64,000 bases of DNA, taken from assembly GCF_963662255.1 (NCBI RefSeq), contig NC_085055.1:17842704-17906703 (forward strand). The letters run 5' to 3'. Position 1 is the stretch's first letter. Each line of letters begins with the position of its first letter. This stretch comes from Cinclus cinclus (Eukaryota > Chordata > Aves > Passeriformes > Cinclidae). The notes beneath the pieces were generated by a model. The model was not told the DNA's origin, ran no database searches, and saw nothing but the letters and a program-made list of their open reading frames with translations. The translations under genes and the position numbers were made by a program. Of this stretch, positions 20,436 to 31,030 are shown one piece after another.

Positions 20436-20522
20436 AGGCCCTGTCTCTGTCCATGGTGGAGGGTTGGAACTGAATGATCCTTAAGGTCCTTTCCAACCTC
20501 CACCATTCTCTGATTCTTTGAA
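20436..20522 (+). mobile_element. CR1 LINE 3' end (truncated)
   Basis: The stretch matches the typical avian CR1 3' UTR: a CCATGGTGGAGGGTTGGAACT-type segment, then GATCCTTAAGGTCCTTTCCAACC and CACCATTCTCTGATTCTTTG. The end carries two copies of the diagnostic octamer (ATTCTCTG, ATTCTTTG). The element is heavily 5'-truncated, as most CR1 copies are, and codes for nothing. It is in + orientation. The left boundary is approximate. Confidence 0.88.
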
Positions 20523-22145
20523 AATCATCCATTCTTCTCACAGTCAAGGCATGCAGTGGAGAACTGGGATGAGCTCTTGTCATGGGAAGGGAGGAGCCTG
20601 GGACAGAGAGACTAAGCAGTGTCTGGATTTATTATGTGCTGCAGAAATCTTTGACACAGATATAAGGATAACTTGGGATATTGTTGATCCCTTCTTGTTA
20701 CCACTGTCAAGACTTAAGAGGTTCTTGGGGAGCACAGGTGTTCCTGGTGAATGAATCCTGAAAGCTCAGAAAGCCAAAGGGAAATGAGCCTGCCATGAAT
20801 ATTGCATTTGACAGAAAAGCCATGCAATAGCTGGAAAGAACGTGCTCACAGCAATGGAGTCTAAATCCCACTCATGAGTGCAGAAAGATCAGGTCTCAGG
20901 GTCCCTCCTCTTATTTTCCTTTTTTCTGTGTGTGTGTGCATATTTTACAAGATGGAAATAAATCACCGCAGCTGCTTAACCAATAGCCTGTCATCTCATT
21001 AGAATTGGAAGCTTCTGACAGACAGGTTTTCACAAAAATTTTTTTTATTTGGGTCACAACTGTGATTTTTAATTTATTATTAAGTCTTCCTTTATCTAGA
21101 AATTACTTCTACTCCCATCACAATATCTGGTGTATGCACTTTGCCATACTTCAGTATGCATTGGTATTCCTTTATCTGGGTATTAATAAATGAGCTAGGA
21201 AAAAGAATAATTAATAATTTTTAACAATACCTATTATCCTTTTTCCTAGATATTTCAGCATTTCTCATTCAAATAAAAGCTAGAAATAAACATTTTTCTC
21301 CAATAATCACACAGAATTTTCTACGCAGTATTGCTCAAAAGTCTCTATCCAAATAACAAATGCTGTTGAAGTATATCTTTCTGGGCTATTTTGAAAGGCA
21401 CAAAATGCCTATCCCAATCTACAAATCTTCACTAAAAACAGCTGATTGCCAAACAGGTTCTGTGTCCTCAGAAATCTGTTTCTGCACCTATGTGATTTTA
21501 GAATTAGGTTTTTAATCCCTAGGTTAAGGTCTGAGCAAACTCAAACATGAACTATCTGGCTACAGGTCTGTAACCTGTATCTCCAAATGTAATGAAAAAA
21601 TACAAGTTACTTAACTTTGCAGTTCCAAACTCCACCCCTAATTATGACATGATACTAATATTTTTTGGTAGCAAGGATGTTTGCATTTTCTCAGAAGTAT
21701 GGCAGACAACAGCATGTAAACTGTTATGTCTGAATTCTGTGACATATTCTCTCACATATAAGAAATGAATTGTCTCTGGTACTGCTGATGTGTAAATCAT
21801 GCCTTTTTTCTGTGTTGGTAACCATGAACATTCTCAGCATTTGCTTTCCATAAAGTCTTCTGGCCTTAAAGTCTATAAAGTAGATTACTAGAAGATACCT
21901 TTGTGTGAAATAAGATGAAATTAATTTAAGGCAATATCAATGGGACCATCAGAAACCTGGAACAGTTTGAGTTTATAAACTTTTTTGTATTGTTCACTTC
22001 AGTGTTCTGCTTAATTGGAAGAAAACCTGTATCCTGATTAGAAGATCCCATTTAGAATTGCTTTGCCGATGTCATCTAGATATTCTCTAGAGCAACTGGA
22101 GAGTCCTAGGATTATTTAAAGAAGCACATCAGTTGATTTGAATCT

Positions 22146-22168
22146 GTTCAATTGTCATTCAATTGAAC
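22146..22168. repeat. Short perfect inverted repeat
   Basis: GTTCAATTG and CAATTGAAC are separated by TCATT. It could form a 9-bp hairpin or be a dimeric protein site, or be chance in AT-rich DNA. Confidence 0.6.
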
Positions 22169-23972
22169 GTTGTCCATTGTAAAATAATAAAACTTGCAGT
22201 CTGCTTTTTGGTCATTGCAGGTAAGAGGCTATTTGACATGTAAGATTTTCACTCCCTATTCTCTCCCAGCACTTCTGGGCAGCTCATCACAGGCTGGGAA
22301 AATCATCAGTCTCAGGGAGCAAAATGTTGCAGCTAGAGGATTAGTCTGGTTCAAAAACTTACAAGTATTTATCGTACAAACAAATCAGGATGTGTGCATA
22401 GTGCTGGCACTTGGCTCTGTTTTGCCATCAGGGTTCCACAAACAACACTTTGCAGTGTTCACACAGAGTTCAAACCTTTGCTTAGTGCATTTACATTGCC
22501 TCAGAACCAGTGACTGATTAACCCAGGGTGGCTGTGGGCAGCTTGGGCACTGCAGCATTTTGACATGCACTGTTTATTATTCAGCTACTCAGGCAATGTC
22601 ATGAAAAATCATAATAAAACTAGGAAGACACATCACATTTGACCTTTGCTGAATAATTTAATAAAGCCAGCTTGACACACAAATATGAAAGAGCAGTCGC
22701 TGGTAAGAGCGGAACTATTGCTTCCTTGTCTGGGAATTGGAAACAGTTCAGAAACTTTATTAACCATTCGGTGTCTTCATCTTCAGCAAAATTTGTCCCT
22801 TAGGCCATAACCAAATGTTAAGCTACTTGTTTCTCTCCACACCCCCCTCCTTTCAGCACTCACACGGGTATCTTTGCTTATGCTGTACACAATTATGGTC
22901 TCAGTTCTTCTCATGTCTCTGCACAATTATCCTTTTTTTTTTCCTCACAGAGTCAGTTTTATTTACACAAACATTTTTCTCCCCATATATATGCATTTAT
23001 TCATAATGATCTCAAATGTACATACCTCTAAAATTTTAGCTTTAAAAGAGTGATTGTTACAGGTTCTCTGCACACTCAAACCATGGTATTTTATAATTCA
23101 GAGATTCAGAGATGGAAAAAATGTCTTTGGAGCCACTCTCATGTGAGCATCCCCACAATAAGTACAAGAATAATTAACTAAGGGTACAAATCTCCTGAGT
23201 TTTTGAAATGCTGTTTTGGCTGCGTTTATCCTGGGGAAGGGTCTGTGGAGGCTGGGGGTGGTGTAGCTTGCAGGGACTATCTGGTTCTACACTACAGGAG
23301 CCACAGAGCATCACTGGGGTCTTGCCCCTCTGTGGAGTTCATGACACAGTGTCTGACTGGTTGTCAAACCCTTTTTCTATCGTCCCCATCTGAAGTCTCC
23401 AGGTGGTGGCAGACACACTTTGCCCTCAAAGCCATGGCTTCTCCTCATTGCCTTCCTTTCCCTTGTGGCCCTCCAACAAACTCGAGTTCTGCCACTCCAC
23501 AGGTGTCCAGTAGCCACACCTTTTATGCCAGTGCCTGCTTCAGCTCAATAGAATTTCTCTTCCACTTGCTGCTCCCGACCAGCAGCACCAGCACCAACTG
23601 CAGCGCTCCCAAAGCCTCACATCACTGTTCCACCTGGCACCGAAACCTGAGGGAAATATCCGCACAGTCAGGGCTGCCTGGTTTGAAAAGGGGATAACAA
23701 ATGTGTGTCAGAAGGTAAGGTGGAGTTCGGCTTTCCCTGTAGAGCCCAGAAGGGTTTCTGTGTGCAGTGTAGCCATGCCAGGCATGGGAGGGGATGGTGG
23801 GGATCAAGGGGGGCAACACCAGAATATGTGGGGAGCAGCCAAAACATGGCCCACACCAGCTGAGAGGACACAGCCCTGAGGACAGCACAGAGCCACTGGA
23901 GCAGCAGCGTCTGACCTGCTGAGACTGGGGAACATCAAGGGGACAGCACTCAGCTGGGAGGTGCTGGTGGTG

Positions 23973-26120
23973 GGCTCAGGGGTGAGTGAGGATGGTGCTC
24001 AGGGCTCAGGGGTTTGTGAGGATGGTGCTCAGGGATCAGGGGTGAGTGAGGATGGTGCTCAGGGATCAGGGGTGTGTGAGGATGGTGCTCAGGGATCAGG
24101 GGTGAGTGAGGATGGTGCTCAGGGATCAGGGGTGAGTGAGGATGGTGCTCAGGGCTCAGGGTGAGTGAGGATGGTGCTCAGGGCTCAGGGTGAGTGAGGA
24201 TGGTGCTCAGGGCTCAGGGGTGTGTGAGGATGGTGCTCAGGGCTCAGGGGTGAGTGAGGATGGTGCTCAGGGCTCAGGGTGAGTGAGGATGGTGCTCAGG
24301 GCTCAGGGGTGTGTGAGGATGGTGCTCAGGGCTCAGGGGTGAGTGAGGATGGTGCTCAGGGCTCAGGGGTGTGTGAGGATGGTGCTCAGGGCTCAGGGGT
24401 TTGTGAGGATGGTGCTCAGGGCTCAGGGTGAGTGAGGATGGTGCTCAGGGCTCAGGGTGTGTGAGGATGGTGCTCAGGGCTCAGGGGTGTGTGAGGATGG
24501 TGCTCAGGGCTCAGGGTGAGTGAGGATGGTGCTCAGGGATCAGGGGTGAGTGAGGATGGTGCTCAGGGCTCAGGGTGAGTGAGGATGGTGCTCAGGGCTC
24601 AGGGTGAGTGAGGATGGTGCTCAGGGCTCAGGGTGTGTGAGGATGGTGCTCAGGGCTCAGGGGTGAGTGAGGATGGTGCTCAGGGCTCAGGGGTGTGTGA
24701 GGATGGTGCTCAGGGATCAGTGGTGAGTGAGGATGGTGCTCAGGGCTCAGGGGTGTGTGAGGATGGTGCTCAGGGCTCAGGGGTGTGTGAGGATGGTGCT
24801 CAGGGCTCAGGGGTGTGTGAGGATGGTGCTCAGGGCTCAGGGTGTGTGAGGATGGTGCTCAGGGCTCAGGGGTGAGTGAGGATGGTGCTCAGGGCTCAGG
24901 GTGAGTGAGGATGGTGCTCAGGGCTCAGGGTGTGTGAGGATGGTGCTCAGGGCTCAGGGGTGAGTGAGGATGGTGCTCAGGGCTCAGGGTGTGTGAGGAT
25001 GGTGCTCAGGGATCAGGGGTGAGTGAGGATGGTGCTCAGGGCTCAGGGGTTTGTGAGGATGGTGCTCAGGGCTCAGGGGTGTGTGAGGATGGTGCTCAGG
25101 GCTCAGGGTGTGTGAGGATGGTGCTCAGGGCTCAGGGTGAGTGAGGATGGTGCTCAGGGCTCAGGGTGAGTGAGGATGGTGCTCAGGGCTCAGGGGTGAG
25201 TGAGGATGGTGCTCAGGGCTCAGGGTGTGTGAGGATGGTGCTCAGGGATCAGGGGTGAGTGAGGATGGTGCTCAGGGCTCAGGGGTTTGTGAGGATGGTG
25301 CTCAGGGCTCAGGGGTGTGTGGGGATGGTGCTCAGGGCTCAGGGTGAGTGAGGATGGTGCTCAGGGCTCAGGGGTGAGTGAGGATGGTGCTCAGGGCTCA
25401 GGGGTTTGTGAGGATGGTGTTCAGGGATCAGTGGTGAGTGAGGATGGTGCTCAGGGCTCAGGGTGAGTGAGGATGGTGCTCAGGGCTCAGGGTGAGTGAG
25501 GATGGTGCTCAGGGCTCAGGGGTTTGTGAGGATGGTGCTCAGGGATCAGGGGTGAGTGAGGATGGTGCTCAGGGCTCAGGGTGAGTGAGGATGGTGCTCA
25601 GGGCTCAGGGGTGTGTGAGGATGGTGCTCAGGGCTCAGGGATGAGTGAGGATGGTGCTCAGGGCTCAGGGATGAGTGAGGATGGTGCTCAGGGCTCAGGG
25701 TGTGTGAGGATGGTGCTCAGGGCTCAGGGATGAGTGAGGATGGTGCTCAGGGCTCAGGGATGAGTGAGGATGGTGCTCAGGGCTCAGGGTGTGTGAGGAT
25801 GGTGCTCAGGGCTCAGGGTGAGTGAGGATGGTGCTCAGGGCTCAGGGTGAGTGAGGATGGTGCTCAGGGCTCAGGGTGTGTGAGGATGGTGCTCAGGGCT
25901 CAGGGTGTGTGAGGATGGTGCTCAGGGCTCAGGGTGAGTGAGGATGGTGCTCAGGGCTCAGGGGTGTGTGAGGATGGTGCTCAGGGCTCAGGGGTGAGTG
26001 AGGATGGTGCTCAGGGCTCAGGGTGAGTGAGGATGGTGCTCAGGGATCAGGGGTGAGTGAGGATGGTGCTCAGGGCTCAGGGTGAGTGAGGATGGTGCTC
26101 AGGGCTCAGGGGTGTGTGAG
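23973..26120. repeat. 2.15-kb minisatellite, about 72 copies of a 29/30-bp unit
   Basis: The unit is TGAGTGAGGATGGTGCTC followed by AGGGCTCAGGG, with or without an extra G, giving 29- and 30-bp versions. Variants are systematic: TGAGTGAG, TGTGTGAG or TTTGTGAG at the unit start; GGCTCAG or GGATCAG in the middle; an ATGAGTG form near 25640-25770. Single odd units include GTGTGTGGGG (25317 on) and a GTGTTCAGGGATCAGTGG form near 25420. Higher-order copies exist: a multi-unit block near 25011 recurs 236 bp later (eight units), and a three-unit block recurs with period 89 (25641-25818). The array begins and ends sharply. It is G-rich on the + strand. It is not coding: 29-bp units shift the frame repeatedly. 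Confidence 0.97.
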
Positions 26121-29100
26121 CCATCTGGTCTCTGGTGCCACCATGTCCACATGCCATGTGCAGTTGAAACAGCACAGCTTTCCCTGTGGGTGGCTGCAGA
26201 GACAGCAGGAGCCATGCTGGGAATTCTCTGAGAAACCAGAGGGATTTGTCTTGCTGAGGGTTATATACAAATACAAAGTACAATATACAAAATATCATAC
26301 AAATATACAAAATATACACACAAAAACAAATACAGTTTTCCACACAGGTGTTGCTTCCCTAGGGAAGGTGCACAGTGGATGGGATGTGGTGCTGTGGCCC
26401 CTCAGTACACCTAAAAGTGCATTTTTCTCATATGTATGGGGTCAGCAAGGCCAGAGGTGCTCCCAGAGGTGCTGCCTTTGGGTAGAGCTCAGTCAATCTT
26501 TTGAGAATGGTTGGGAACAGCATGTGCTCCTGGTGCATGGAGAACTGTAAAAAATAAAATTCCCCCTCCCTTTCAGGTGCTCCTGGGACATGGCAGGGCT
26601 ATGCCACCGGTCCCAGGTGATCCATCTGTGTCAGCAGTGGGATATGGCAGGGATCAGGATCTCCCAGGAATTTGCTTGGTCACTGCACTTCTCGGGGCAG
26701 ACAGCTCCTGTGAGCTTTTGCCTTAGCCTGGCTTTGGTTTCAGAGCATTTTGTTGGGCCCAGCCAGGATCCAGACTGCACCTGCCAGTGCTGAGACAGCG
26801 ACGGAGCCTCGGGTGGGAGGTGTCTGCCTGTCCCAGCCAGGTGCTGACCCCAGGGCCAGGGACAGAGTGCAGAACCTAGCACAGCAAAACCACCTGTGGG
26901 ACTCAGTAAAGATACTTGGTTTGGCTAAAATAACCCTGGTAAATAATTTCTGGGGTTTAGACATGCATCAAACTTGTGGCAGAAATCCTTTCCTACCTCC
27001 TTTTGTAATCCTTATTCATAAAGGGCTACATAAATGTCAAGTATTTGAAGGATCCAGAAGGAAGCATTTTCTCCACCCCCATCTAAAGGAAAACATAATC
27101 TCTACTAGTGTGGATAATATCATAAGTGCTCTTGCTGAAGAGGAATTTTTGATTATTTAGTTAATTTATAGTATAACATATATTTATATTATAATATTTA
27201 TAATAAGAGTTAATTTTTTTACTGCTACATATAAAAAAAAAACCTCCTAAAAAGAATACACAGAAAAGATAAGGAGCTTAATCTTATGCCCATGTGCACC
27301 CATTTTCCTTTGATTTTTAGTGAAAATTTTAGGTGTGTGAGGACCCAGAGATAGCAACGATGAGTGATCAAGGAAATTTTGATCTGTGAAACTACAGTTC
27401 TGTTTCTTCCATTCTGATTCTGCTCAAGTTCATCAGGAAAGATTAACTTTGGCAGCTTGTTCACTGACTAAATCTTGATATTTTTGTGGCTTAATTCATA
27501 ACATAACTGTAAGCTATTGCCCTGTGTTTATATTTCCCATCCATTTCTCACATTTCCAAAGCATACTGATATGTGATCCTGGCAATTTAGCTACCATAAT
27601 TGGCATTTTTCTAGGGCCAAAAGGAAACAAATTCCTTATCCTCCATACTTCTTTAATTTCTGAAAAACAACAAGTAACATGGTTAATCCTCTTTTTTGAT
27701 CTTCCCCTTCCCCCCCCCCTCTTTGAGTTTTTCTTATGGTCTTTTCCTTTTAATCTTTTACTTTCTTTTTAATCTTCACTCATTGTCCCCCTGCATTTGA
27801 AGAATTTCATGTACTTACATCTCTAAAAAGAATTGGACCACTTTATGGAAATAGCTCTTTAGGATCTTGTTCAAAGCACCATTATGTACTTTTAACTGTT
27901 TGGGGGAGGGTGAAAAAAGGAGAGAAAAAGCAACTTTAAAAGCAATGTTTGTTTGTGTAACCTAGCAGACCACTGATGCGTTCAATGAGATGCAGAAGCA
28001 GTGTCTGGAAATGGCCCAAGTTAAATAAGATCAGACTACTTTGGATGAGCAGGAGGATGAATAAGCATCTGCCTTTGATAAGGGCTGGATCACATCATCT
28101 GACTCCTGGTGGAGATGTGTTTGGACCAGAACATTTCAGGAGGGGCCAAGCAGAGCAGCACAGGTGAGCTCTGTGGTTCACCTGTGAGCAGCCCCTCCCA
28201 TCCTGGAGGGAATGAGCTGTACTGTCTGGATGCAAATCCTTCAAGCCTTTCCTGCAGAGGACACCATTACAGCCCCAAGCAAGTCTTCCTTTGTGCATCA
28301 GCCTTTCTCAGGTGGTGTGGACACAGCTCTGTGAGCAGCCACGTGGGAACAGCTGAAAGGCAGCATCAGCTTTGCTAAGGATGGTGTGCTCTGGGTGACC
28401 TGGGCACGTCACAGCGTGTTTGAAAGGAAACGTGGTGCATTGAGTTTGTTGGGCCAGGATTCTGGGTTTGGGAGATACCAGCGGGATGAATCCCACATAC
28501 TGCCCAGCATGGCCCAGTGTAACACAGCAATTTATCTTCCAGGCTTAGGCTGATGTGGCTCTGACTGTGTGAATGCTGCAGAAAGAAAGTTCTTTGTGCT
28601 TTTCATCGAGCACTAAAAAACTGACTAGATGTGTGAGGATGCCAGTACACTGCATAGCATAAGGTGAGTTAAGACACTTATTTCTAGGATATAATAAGCA
28701 TGTATCTCAGGAACCAGGCTGAAGCTCAGCATTCCTTGTTCATTGCATACCCAAAACTGCCACTGTGAGTTCACTGGTGTGATTTTTGTCACTCAATTAT
28801 CTACTCAGTTGTGGTATCCTACCACTCAAAAGTCCTTTTAATTTTTTTTTATTTTTTTTTTTTTTGCCAATCTCATAAGCCTCAGAATGTGGCCAACAGA
28901 GGTCATGTGTTTCTCAAGCAGGCAAGAAATTTACACGAATTAGCATGTGTCCAACTTAATTTATGCAGAATTGCAGGCTTCTTTTCCTGGAGCAAATTCT
29001 TTAAAAAACAAACAAACAGAATAGACAGTTCTGGGAAAGTTGCAAAACCTAAATGAAATCCTTTTCCAGCTACATGAATATAAATTGGGCATAGTTCCTC

Positions 29101-30558
29101 TGAAGATTTTATACTAGTTTAATGCATGTATTTATTTGTAGTTAGACTGCTGATAAAACTTTTCTTCTGTCGCCTCAAAACAAGATTAGGTCACCTGAAT
29201 CTCTTTCTTACCCAGAAGAATTGGTGAATTAGATCTCTTCTATTACTTGGCCGCAACCAAGAACAGGATTTGGCATTGCTCTTTATTGGAATTTTAAATC
29301 TTTTTTCTTTCTATTCTTTTCTAAGGCTGATTTAAAAACAAATAGTTAAAATGTGGAGCTGAGTATTTCTTCTAGAAGTTGCATATTCTAAATGCACTTA
29401 CACCGTAGTCTGCTGCTCATATAAAATTACAGACTTCACTTTCATCTTTCTTTTTACAAGAAACCCTTAATGACAAATGCAGGCTGTTTAGTGATACCGA
29501 TATACTGCAATCTTAGCATGTGAATTAGTCATCATACAATCAGTTCAGGGGGTCAGGCCTAAAGAAACAGTGCAGAGTTGGCAAACTGCTAGTCTGGTGA
29601 TGTGCTCTCCACTTCAAAGTCATGGTGCTTATTCCCCAGAATTCAGATCACAGAAAGAAACAGCTGGTATTGTCGTTTGTGGCAGTAAGGACTTTTTTTT
29701 TTTGTAGCAAGATAAGGTTTCACTACTTTGTAAAACAACAATTTACTTTAGAGTGACCCAGCCTGTAAAACACAATAGGAAGCAGGAATCCACGGAGCAG
29801 AGCTCTGCTATTATTATGCAAGTAGACATGACCTGTGACAAACCACACTGGAGAAGACTTAACCTCCTTGCTCCTTGTCTGAAAATATTCAGTGTAGTCC
29901 ACTTGTCAGTGGCAGTCAAAGGTTTCATATTCCAGAATGACTTTATAAGCAGTTCTTTTCTGTTTGGGTATTTCTCTCTTGCAAATCTCGTGCAGCGTGG
30001 CACGTATTTTTGGCAGCACACAGCTACAGACTACCAATCCTAGTGCTTAATGCAAACATATTAAAAGTTTCAACTTTACACCTAAGCTCCAAGGCTCTCA
30101 AATTTGAGTTCAAATTTAAGATTTCATGTTCAACTTGTACATAGCTGACTGAAACACCGTGTTTTTTTTCTTCTTCCCCTAAACACCCGTCACACACGCT
30201 GGTGCTTTTAAAGTCATTTCACCTAGTAAACTGAACAGATTTGTTGCCCCAAATACTGTGGGGGTAGGGGAATAAAAAATTAAATCACACATTTTAAACT
30301 GCCTGGCAGATGTGCCAGGGATTTTGTTATTGTTCTATCATTGTTATTATTCATAGACTTCACAGACAAGGCAGCCTTATCAGCCAAATGCCTCATTATC
30401 AAAGGACTGAGACCCAATAAGTGCTTAACAGCATTCCTTACCAAAAGAGGAAATGGTTCCAGGCCAGATCCAGCTCTGCCAGAGCTGGTGGACAGAGTCC
30501 CACTTCAATGAAGCATCACTTGGGGCCCCTCGTTGCTCACTCCCCTCTGTTTTCTGAC
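26121..30558. other. Intergenic region between minisatellite and KCNE-like gene
   Basis: No gene was recognised here. There is an AT-rich low-complexity patch at 27150-27240 and a T-rich run at 28842-28865. Just upstream of the KCNE-like ORF, the last 800 bases should hold its 5' UTR, promoter and any 5' non-coding exons. A TATA-like TTTATAAG at about 29941 and a pyrimidine-rich stretch with possible acceptor around 30160-30214 are candidates only. Confidence 0.6.
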
Positions 30559-30582
30559 ATGCTTTTTAATTCCCCAAAATGA
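30559..30582 (+). promoter_or_regulatory. Seven-codon upstream ORF overlapping the KCNE-like start
   Basis: An ATG at 30559 (G at -3) opens a frame MLFNSPK that stops at TGA 30580-30582. The stop overlaps the main start codon (ATG 30579-30581) in the four bases ATGA. If the mRNA includes this segment, the arrangement could reduce or couple initiation at the main ATG. The 5' end of the transcript is unknown. Confidence 0.5.
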
Positions 30583-30905
30583 ACCAAACAGCTTTAGCTT
30601 CTCTCATCTCACAATGTGTTCTGCAACTTCTGGAAAGGAACCTGGACACGAGGAAAAATGCTACAGAACAAAAAGAGCCGCAATACAAACCATATGACAA
30701 CGCCTATTTCTTCATCCTCTTTGTCATGTTGTTTTACTCTTTCCTGGCATTAACTGTCTTTTTTGGTTACGTACGCTCGAAGAAAGCGGTTTCAAAGCAA
30801 GATCCTTACCAGGAGTTCATCGAGGATAGAAATCGAAATAAGAAGTGGAACATGACCCGGCCAGTGGTGATGAAATTTGACTTTGAAGAAGAAAGTATTC
30901 TTTGA
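30579..30905 (+). CDS. KCNE-family (MinK-related) K+ channel beta subunit, single exon
   Basis: This intact 108-residue ORF has ATG in good context (A at -3) and TGA stop. KCNE proteins are type I single-pass membrane proteins that assemble with voltage-gated K+ channel alpha subunits such as KCNQ1 and alter gating and trafficking. Seen here: a short extracellular N-terminus with sequons at Asn2 (NQT) and Asn27 (NAT), the spacing known from KCNE1/2; one membrane segment, about 43-65 (YFFILFVMLF...FFGYV); then the family signature RSKK (66-69) and DPYQEFI (75-81). A basic and then acidic tail ends ESIL. The coding part is one exon, as in other KCNE genes. The membrane start (ILFVM) resembles KCNE3, the DPY block KCNE2/3, and the W...M..PVV tail faintly recalls KCNE4, so I give no symbol. 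It lies about 11 kb beyond PAX3 in the same orientation. Confidence 0.9.
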   Translation: MNQTALASLISQCVLQLLERNLDTRKNATEQKEPQYKPYDNAYFFILFVMLFYSFLALTVFFGYVRSKKAVSKQDPYQEFIEDRNRNKKWNMTRPVVMKFDFEEESIL

Positions 30906-31030
30906 ACTCCTTAAACCAAAATACTCTGCAAAATGCACCGGACTGTCTCTGCTGCCAAGATCTCAGGTGAAGATCTACACATTTATCTTCTTCAACCATC
31001 ACCCTCACAATAAATCAGACTGTTGCTTAA
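30906..31030 (+). other. KCNE-like 3' UTR with poly(A) signal
   Basis: AATAAA at 31009-31014 lies 104 bases after the stop codon, the nearest plausible poly(A) signal. A longer UTR is possible. Confidence 0.5.

Larger units (their letters stand above)
19451..23972. other. Intergenic region 3' of PAX3
   Basis: There is no gene here that I can support. It contains a CR1 3' end (20436-20522), a 9-bp inverted repeat with a 5-bp loop (22146-22168) and a moderately GC-rich stretch (23200-23950) that runs into the minisatellite. Open frames in the last part look like chance frames. Confidence 0.75.

Noticed and set aside
23203..23697. 164-codon plus-strand open frame
   Set aside because: Cys/Ser-rich peptide with no recognisable domain in intergenic sequence beside the minisatellite; composition-driven.
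23961..24875. Open frames encoding a 10-residue repeat (GSGVSEDGAQ) in the minisatellite
   Set aside because: The frame survives only where consecutive units are 30 bp; the frequent 29-bp units shift it. The peptide is a by-product of tandem repetition.
30579..30905. Calling the KCNE-like gene KCNE4
   Set aside because: KCNE4 is linked to PAX3 but lies on the far side and is longer, with a large C-terminal tail and no DPY motif as I recall. Only a weak tail resemblance exists.
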